From: Dokdonella sp.
GTDB taxonomy: Bacteria > Pseudomonadota > Gammaproteobacteria > Xanthomonadales > Rhodanobacteraceae
Length of the DNA: 9,882 nt
Direction of reading: 5' to 3'
NCBI GenBank assembly: GCA_030150315.1
Contig: JASLGB010000357.1
Span: 1 to 9,882 of the forward strand
The stretch's first letter is position 1; the number at the start of each line of letters is the position of its first letter. The notes below the pieces were generated by a model. The model saw only the letters and a program-made list of their open reading frames with translations. It did not search any database and was not told the DNA's origin. Position numbers and translations under genes: made by a program. This document shows, piece after piece, positions 5,662 through 9,882 of the stretch.

Positions 5662-6840
5662 TCAGTCCTTCTTGGTGGCGTCTTGCTTGGCGGAAGCCGG
5701 GGCCGGCGTGGCCGGCGCGGACTTGGCCGGGGCAGACGTGGGCGGGGCATAGGTGATGCGGTAGATCACGCCGGCAAGGTCGTCGGCGACGAGCAGGGCG
5801 CCGTCGGGCATCACCAGCACGTCGGCCGGGCGGCCCCAGGCTTCCTCGTTGCGCTGGAAGCCGTCGACCAGCACGGTCTCCTTCACCACCCTGGTGCCGT
5901 CCAGCTGCACCGCGACAATGCGGTAGCCGGACTTCTTCGTGCGGTTCCACGAGCCGTGTTCGGCGATGATCGCCGCGTTGCGGTACTCGGGCGGGAACAT
6001 CAAGCCGGTGTAGAAGCGCATGCCGATCGCCGCGACGTGCGCGCCGAGCTTGAGCGCCGGCGGCGTGAACTCGCTGCACTTTCGGTCGCCGGCGAATTCC
6101 GGGTCGGGCGTATCGCCCTGATGGCAGTACGGAAAGCCGAAGTGTTCGCCGCGCCGGGTGACCACGTTCAACTCGTCCGAGGGCATTTCGTCGCCCATCA
6201 TGTCGCGGCCGTTGTCGGTGAACCAGAGCAGGCCGCTGCCGGGCTGCCAGTCGAAACCGACGGTATTGCGCACGCCCAGCGCTTCGTCGCGCCAGTCGCT
6301 GCCATCGGCCTTCATGCTGAGGATCCTGGCGAAATCCTTGTCCTCCGCGCAGATGTTGCACGGCGCGCCGACCGGCACGTACAGGCGGCCGTCCGGGCCG
6401 AAGGCGATGAACTTCCAGCCGTGGTGGACCTTGTCCGGCAGCTTTTCGGTGACCACGGCCGGACGCGGTGGCTGATTGAGACGATCCTCGATGCCGCGCA
6501 GAGCCAGGATGCGGCTGACCGCGCCGATGTACAGGTCGCCATCACGGAACGCGATGCCGGACGGCAACTGCAGGCGCGAGGCGATCGTGCGCACCTTGTC
6601 GGCACGGCCGTCGCCGTCGCTGTCGGTGATCGCATAGACCTTGCCGGCATCGCGCGAGCCGGCAAATACCGTGCCCTTGGCACCGAGCGCGAGCTGGCGC
6701 GCATTGTCGACGCCGCTGGCGTACACCTCGATATGGAAACCGGGCGGCAGCTGCAGGCGGTCGAGCGGCAGATCCGCCGCGGATTTGGCGCTGCACGCGC
6801 CCGCCGAGAGGGCGATGAGGACAAACAGGACATGACGCAT
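5662..6840 (-). CDS. Exported sorbosone/PQQ-dependent sugar-dehydrogenase family beta-propeller, probable lipoprotein
   Basis: The 392-aa protein is of the soluble glucose dehydrogenase / L-sorbosone dehydrogenase type, a six-bladed propeller that in studied members uses PQQ and calcium to oxidise sugars. The signal peptide MRHVLFVLIALSAGAC ends at C16 in a usable but imperfect lipobox (Ala at -3). Domain landmarks: LPPGFHIEVYASGVDNARQLA (31-51), an acidic loop DSDGDGRAD (73-81), KVHHGWKFIAFGPDGRLYVPVGAPCNIC (137-164) with the histidine at the position of the catalytic base, GVRNTVGFDW (189-198), and GSWNRT (296-301). C161/C164 and C239/C255 may form disulfides, fitting export. Residues about 366-392 are an Ala/Pro/Lys tail. 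An AGGAGAG site 5 nt upstream fixes the start. Activity and PQQ use are inferred; no PQQ synthesis genes are in view. Confidence 0.87.
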   Translation of the reverse strand: MRHVLFVLIALSAGACSAKSAADLPLDRLQLPPGFHIEVYASGVDNARQLALGAKGTVFAGSRDAGKVYAITDSDGDGRADKVRTIASRLQLPSGIAFRDGDLYIGAVSRILALRGIEDRLNQPPRPAVVTEKLPDKVHHGWKFIAFGPDGRLYVPVGAPCNICAEDKDFARILSMKADGSDWRDEALGVRNTVGFDWQPGSGLLWFTDNGRDMMGDEMPSDELNVVTRRGEHFGFPYCHQGDTPDPEFAGDRKCSEFTPPALKLGAHVAAIGMRFYTGLMFPPEYRNAAIIAEHGSWNRTKKSGYRIVAVQLDGTRVVKETVLVDGFQRNEEAWGRPADVLVMPDGALLVADDLAGVIYRITYAPPTSAPAKSAPATPAPASAKQDATKKD

Positions 6841-6845
6841 GCGGA

Positions 6846-6852
6846 CTCTCCT
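6846..6852 (-). promoter_or_regulatory. Strong Shine-Dalgarno site fixing the propeller-lipoprotein start
   Basis: The minus strand reads AGGAGAG, ending 5 nt before the ATG at complement 6838-6840. It selects this start over the longer open frame running back to 7092, which overlaps the sulfotransferase gene and would bury the signal peptide. Confidence 0.8.
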
Positions 6853-6895
6853 GTGGCGGGCGGTGCGGTTCGGTTGCGTGGGGGGCGCGCCCGGA

Positions 6896-8998
6896 TCAGG
6901 GCGCTTCGAGGCGGCGGAACGGCTCGGCCAGCACCTCGCGGTAACGCTGCCAATGGCCGGGTTCGAAGCGGCCGGGCAGGCCGCCGCGGCTGTGGTCGGA
7001 GAAGGCCAGGCGCGATCCGGGACGCAGTTCGTCCAGGCCGAGGAACTGCGCCAGCTCCGCGCCGGCTCCGACCGGGTCGGCCAGCACCGCATCGGCGTTC
7101 ACGACCAGGCGCCGCGGTTCGTCCAGTTCTGCGCCGTGGTGCAGGTGGTGCATGCCGCGCTTCAGCCATTCGGCACACGAAACCGGGTCGGCGCACGGGA
7201 AGCCCGCGACGAAGCCGAAGGCGAGCCAGTTGACCAGCATGTCGCGCGGGTCGCGCTCGACGATGACGATCCGCGTGCCCGGCATCGCACGGCGCACGAG
7301 GGCGAGCAGGTGTGCGTCCCAGCGCGGCAGCCAGTCGACGATAAGGCGACCGGGGCCGACGCCGAGGGCGCGCAGTGGCGCCAGGTAACGCTGGCGCAGG
7401 GTTTCGCGCTCGGTGTCGTCCAGTTCTTCGCAATAGTGGCGGAATCGCGGGTGGCTGAAATCGTCGGCGCGCATGCCCTGCATGGCACGGTCGCGCATCA
7501 CGCCAATCGCCGGCTGCTGGTCGGCCAGCAGTTCCGCAATGCGTTCCACGCCGCTTCCCGGCAGGCCGAGCAGCAGGACGGGCGCGTCGGCCCAGGCTTC
7601 ACCCGTCTCCTCGTCCAGTGCGGGCGCCAGTTCGGGGCGCACTTCGTTGAGCGGCGGCACAGAGGAAGCTTCGCCCGTCTGCGCGCCGGCGAAGCAGCGC
7701 ACGGCGTCCAGCATGTTGCCGGCCTGATCGTGCCAGCGGCCGAGATAATTCAGATGCAGGCGGCCCTGACCCTCGGTAAGCGGCAGCTTGCCAAACGCCT
7801 CGAGGGCCTTGCGTGCGTCCTCGCTGGCGCCTTCGCGCAGCAGCGCGCGGATCTGGATCAGGCGCATTTCGGCATCGTCCGGTCGTGCCAGCAGCACGTT
7901 GGACGCATTGGCGTGCGCGGCACCGAGCTGGCCGAGGTATTCCTCGGCAATGGCCAGACGCGAGCGCGCGTCGTGATCGAGCGGATTGCGATCGCTGAGG
8001 ATGCGCAATTCCGACAGCGCCTCCGGCCAGTGTCCGACCAGCATCAGGATGTCGGCGCGAAGGGCGCGCATGCTGTCGTCCTCGGGCACATGCGCCAGAT
8101 AGTGGCTGTAGGTGCGGATGACTTCGTCCGTGCGGCCGAGTTCGGCCAGGGTCGCGGCCAATGCCCGCGTCGGCCCGGACATGCCGGGGTCGTCCTCCAG
8201 CGCGGCGCGGTAGATGGCGATGGCTTCTTCCAGACGGCCGCCGGCACGCGCCACGTCAGCCAGGCCGAGCTGGGCGATGCGCTCGTAGCCGGGGGCATCC
8301 TTGAGGATGTGGTACAGCGGCTCGGCCTCGGCGGCGCGATTGTTGCGGATCAGGTGCTCGGCCTGCCATACGCGCACCTGCTGCAGGTCCGGATCCAGGC
8401 GCAGCGCGTTTTCCCAGGCCTTTTCGGCGAACGCCGGCGTGCCGCGGCGGCTGAACGCCTGGCCGAGCAGGAACTGGATCAGTGCCGAATTCGGCTCCAG
8501 CTCTGCCGCGCGCGAAAGATGGCGCAGCGCCGACTCGACGTCTCCGCGCTGCAGCGTGATTGCGCCAATGCCGGCCAGCGCGTGCGCATCTTCCTCGGCG
8601 CGCAGGGCGATGCGGAAATGTTGCTCGGCTGCATTGAAGTCGTTGGCCGCCAGCGCGATCTGGCCGAGGCCGATGTGCGCGCCGGCCAGGTTCGGATCCA
8701 GCGACAGTGCACGCTCGAAACCGAGCACGGCCAGCGTCTGCTCACCCTTCTGCAGGCGCAGCGAGGCCAGGCCGAGGTCGATGCGCGCGTCGTCCGGGGC
8801 GATCGCGTGGGCGCGCTCGAGCAGCGCGATCGCCTCGTCGGTGTGCCCGGTCTGCTGCTTGAGCAGGCCCAGCGTATGGATCGCGTCGGCGTCGTTGGGA
8901 TTGTCGGCGATCCACGCGCGGTAGCCCTGTTCGGCTTCCGCGAAGCGGCCCTGGCGATGCAGTTCGAAGGATTCTTTGAGCATGTTCTGCTTGGACAT
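6896..8998 (-). CDS. TPR-repeat protein with degenerate C-terminal sulfotransferase domain
   Basis: The 700-aa protein is built from tandem TPR units over about residues 5-440 (roughly a dozen, e.g. GRFAEAEQGYRAWIADNPND, GHTDEAIALLERAHAIAPDD, GDVESALRHLSRAAELEPNS). A linker follows, then a sulfotransferase-like domain (about 472-695). That domain shows PVLLLGLPGSGVERIAELL (473-491), at the place of the 5'-phosphosulfate loop, and VDWLPRWDAHLLAL then TRIVIVERDPRDMLVNWLAFGF (575-596), at the place of the 3'-phosphate motif. Intact relatives usually read PRSGTT, DK.P and RDP.D...S; here the loop Arg, the Lys and the Ser are replaced by Gly, Trp and Asn. It may transfer sulfate with altered binding, or act as a TPR scaffold. 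There is no signal peptide or membrane segment. The ATG (complement of 8996-8998) lacks a Shine-Dalgarno site. It is the first gene of the likely operon that continues with the propeller lipoprotein after 55 nt. Confidence 0.8.
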   Translation of the reverse strand: MSKQNMLKESFELHRQGRFAEAEQGYRAWIADNPNDADAIHTLGLLKQQTGHTDEAIALLERAHAIAPDDARIDLGLASLRLQKGEQTLAVLGFERALSLDPNLAGAHIGLGQIALAANDFNAAEQHFRIALRAEEDAHALAGIGAITLQRGDVESALRHLSRAAELEPNSALIQFLLGQAFSRRGTPAFAEKAWENALRLDPDLQQVRVWQAEHLIRNNRAAEAEPLYHILKDAPGYERIAQLGLADVARAGGRLEEAIAIYRAALEDDPGMSGPTRALAATLAELGRTDEVIRTYSHYLAHVPEDDSMRALRADILMLVGHWPEALSELRILSDRNPLDHDARSRLAIAEEYLGQLGAAHANASNVLLARPDDAEMRLIQIRALLREGASEDARKALEAFGKLPLTEGQGRLHLNYLGRWHDQAGNMLDAVRCFAGAQTGEASSVPPLNEVRPELAPALDEETGEAWADAPVLLLGLPGSGVERIAELLADQQPAIGVMRDRAMQGMRADDFSHPRFRHYCEELDDTERETLRQRYLAPLRALGVGPGRLIVDWLPRWDAHLLALVRRAMPGTRIVIVERDPRDMLVNWLAFGFVAGFPCADPVSCAEWLKRGMHHLHHGAELDEPRRLVVNADAVLADPVGAGAELAQFLGLDELRPGSRLAFSDHSRGGLPGRFEPGHWQRYREVLAEPFRRLEAP

Positions 8999-9043
8999 GG
9001 GATGGGAATGGGAGATGCGGCCGGCAGGGCCGGTTGAAACCCC

Positions 9044-9063
9044 GGCGCCGCCTCGGCGGTGCC
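9044..9063. repeat. GC-rich inverted repeat in the divergent spacer
   Basis: GGCGCCGCC (9044-9052) and GGCGGTGCC (9055-9063) pair over 9 positions, with one G-T wobble, around a very short loop. On the minus strand it falls in the predicted leader of the TPR-sulfotransferase gene, about 45 nt before its ATG. A smaller hairpin, CCGGC-AGG-GCCGG at 9021-9033, lies closer to the start. Either could lower translation initiation; a few T residues follow the larger stem on the minus strand, but too few and too distant for a terminator. Confidence 0.4.
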
Positions 9064-9117
9064 GTTTGCCGGTCGCGGCGGCTCTTTCGAGGGCGACGGG
9101 CCGCGGTCGAGGCGGAA

Positions 9118-9123
9118 AGTATG
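9118..9123 (-). promoter_or_regulatory. Possible -10 element for the TPR-sulfotransferase operon
   Basis: The minus strand reads CATACT within GGGCATACTTTCC, the only AT-containing hexamer of this kind in the spacer. It matches 4 of 6 consensus bases and has no good -35. If real, it gives a leader of about 110 nt containing two hairpins. Confidence 0.3.
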
Positions 9124-9161
9124 CCCGATGCGCGCGCGGCCGGTCGCCGGCACGCGGCGGG

Positions 9162-9189
9162 CTGACAAGGCGCGGGCCGGTGTTAGGCT
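9162..9189 (+). promoter_or_regulatory. Probable promoter of the AAA-protein gene
   Basis: CTGACA (9162-9167) and TAGGCT (9184-9189) are 16 nt apart, and the -10 is preceded by TGT, giving an extended -10. The expected transcript start is near 9196, leaving a leader of about 20 nt before the ATG at 9217. Confidence 0.5.
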
Positions 9190-9216
9190 TGCCGCCCCGC
9201 TCGCGAACCCTTGCCC

Positions 9217-9882
9217 ATGACCGACCAACAAGACCTCGTCACGCTGCTGCGCGCCCGCACGCCGCTGCTGCTGGTCGAATCGGTCGCCGAAAACCGCGTC
9301 ATCGAAGGATTCCGCCACGCCATCGTGCAGTCGCTGCGGCCGCTGTATCGCTGGAGCATCACTGACGGCCTGCGCCGCATGGACCTCGATCTGGAGGAAG
9401 ACGAGCCGCCGGCCGATGCCACCCTGATGCTGCAATGGATCAAGCGCCAGCCCGCGCCGAGCGTCTATCTGCTGCTCGACTTCCAGCCCTACCTGCGCTA
9501 CCCGATGACGTTGCGCCTGTTGCGCGAGATCCTGCTGCGGCAGGACTGCGCCGAGCACACGCTGGTCTTCGTCGGCACCGACTACGAGCTGCCGACCGAA
9601 CTGGCCGCGCTGGTCACGCGCTTCCGCTTCGCGCCGCCGGACCCGAAGGCCATCGCCGACTTGGTGCGCGCGGAGGCCTTTGACTATTCACGCGAAAACG
9701 GCGGCCGTCGCGTCGAGGTCGATGCCGAGGCCGCGCGTGCGATCGTGCGCAACCTGCAAGGCCTGTCGCTGGACGACGCGCGCCGCATCGTGCGCAAGCT
9801 GATCCACGACGACGGCGCGTTGACCGCGGCCGACCTGCCTGAGCTGGCGCGCCTGAAGGTGGCCCTGCTCGACCGCGACGGG
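9217..9882 (+). CDS. AAA-family ATPase, Ycf46-like, N-terminal part (cut by window edge)
   Basis: The frame is open from the ATG at 9217 to the right edge, giving 222 residues without a stop. It begins MTDQQDLVTLLRARTPLLLVESVAE and continues through a WSITDGLRR segment (46-54) and SVYLLLDFQPYL (82-93). Next comes TLVFVGTDYELPTELAALVTRF (117-138), resembling the sensor region of a degenerate AAA fold, and then a helical part (from about 140) with RNLQGLSLDDARRIVRKLI (174-192). This pattern of a short 'RAR.P L..VES.E' start, a 'WS.TDG' strand and a nucleotide-binding-like fold without a Walker A motif matches what I recall of the N-terminal region of Ycf46-type AAA proteins. Their catalytic AAA+ module would follow outside the window. 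Function is poorly known. No Shine-Dalgarno site precedes the ATG. It is transcribed divergently from the TPR-sulfotransferase operon. Confidence 0.65.
   Translation, partial: MTDQQDLVTLLRARTPLLLVESVAENRVIEGFRHAIVQSLRPLYRWSITDGLRRMDLDLEEDEPPADATLMLQWIKRQPAPSVYLLLDFQPYLRYPMTLRLLREILLRQDCAEHTLVFVGTDYELPTELAALVTRFRFAPPDPKAIADLVRAEAFDYSRENGGRRVEVDAEAARAIVRNLQGLSLDDARRIVRKLIHDDGALTAADLPELARLKVALLDRDG

Noticed and set aside
6841..7092. Upstream extension of the propeller lipoprotein frame
   Set aside because: It would bury a good signal peptide and bypass a strong ribosome binding site at 6846-6852; the added residues are a shadow of the sulfotransferase gene.
6839..9037. Plus-strand open frame of 732 codons opposite the TPR-sulfotransferase gene
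   Set aside because: It is the antisense shadow of a GC3-rich gene. It has low-complexity Arg/Ala/Gln/Val content, no domain pattern and no ribosome binding site, while the opposite strand has clear TPR repeats and a recognisable catalytic domain.
1..9882. Mobile elements, CRISPR arrays, tRNA or rRNA genes
   Set aside because: No spaced direct repeats, terminal inverted repeats around a transposase, cloverleaf sequences or rRNA-like blocks were seen on either strand.

Overview
The window is GC-rich bacterial DNA with dense, strongly GC3-biased genes. The SecB and GpsA sequences, the rhodanese-secB-gpsA order and the general look of the proteins fit a gammaproteobacterium of the Xanthomonadales (Lysobacterales) type. 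That placement is inferred from remembered family resemblance, not from a search. No rRNA, tRNA, CRISPR array, transposase or phage gene is visible.

Everything from 1 to 8998 reads on the minus strand; only the last gene (9217 to the right edge) is on the plus strand. In the direction of transcription, a 218-bp divergent spacer (8999-9216) separates a Ycf46-like AAA protein (plus, N-terminal part only) from a tight minus-strand run. That run is a 700-aa TPR protein with a C-terminal sulfotransferase-like domain, an exported sorbosone/sugar-dehydrogenase-type beta-propeller lipoprotein, a YbhB-type PEBP protein, and a 433-aa TPR protein with a C-terminal Asp/Asn beta-hydroxylase domain. The gaps are 55, 8 and 1 nt, so one operon is likely. 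After 101 nt come a small hotdog thioesterase (YiiD C-terminal family) and a small lipoprotein.

Next, behind a near-consensus promoter, is a membrane-anchored rhodanese, then a second promoter with an extended -10, then secB and gpsA (protein-export chaperone and glycerol-3-phosphate dehydrogenase, 20 nt apart). The glutaredoxin gene that usually lies between the rhodanese and secB is absent here. A 318-bp gene-free stretch (130-447) with two overlapping inverted repeats follows, then the start of an exported protein with less GC-biased codon use, cut by the left edge.

The part most worth a second look is the four-gene unit at 3718-8998. Two different TPR-fused modification-type enzymes flank a secreted propeller lipoprotein and a PEBP protein, and the sulfotransferase domain has lost several residues normally used to hold PAPS. 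The rest is ordinary housekeeping chromosome.
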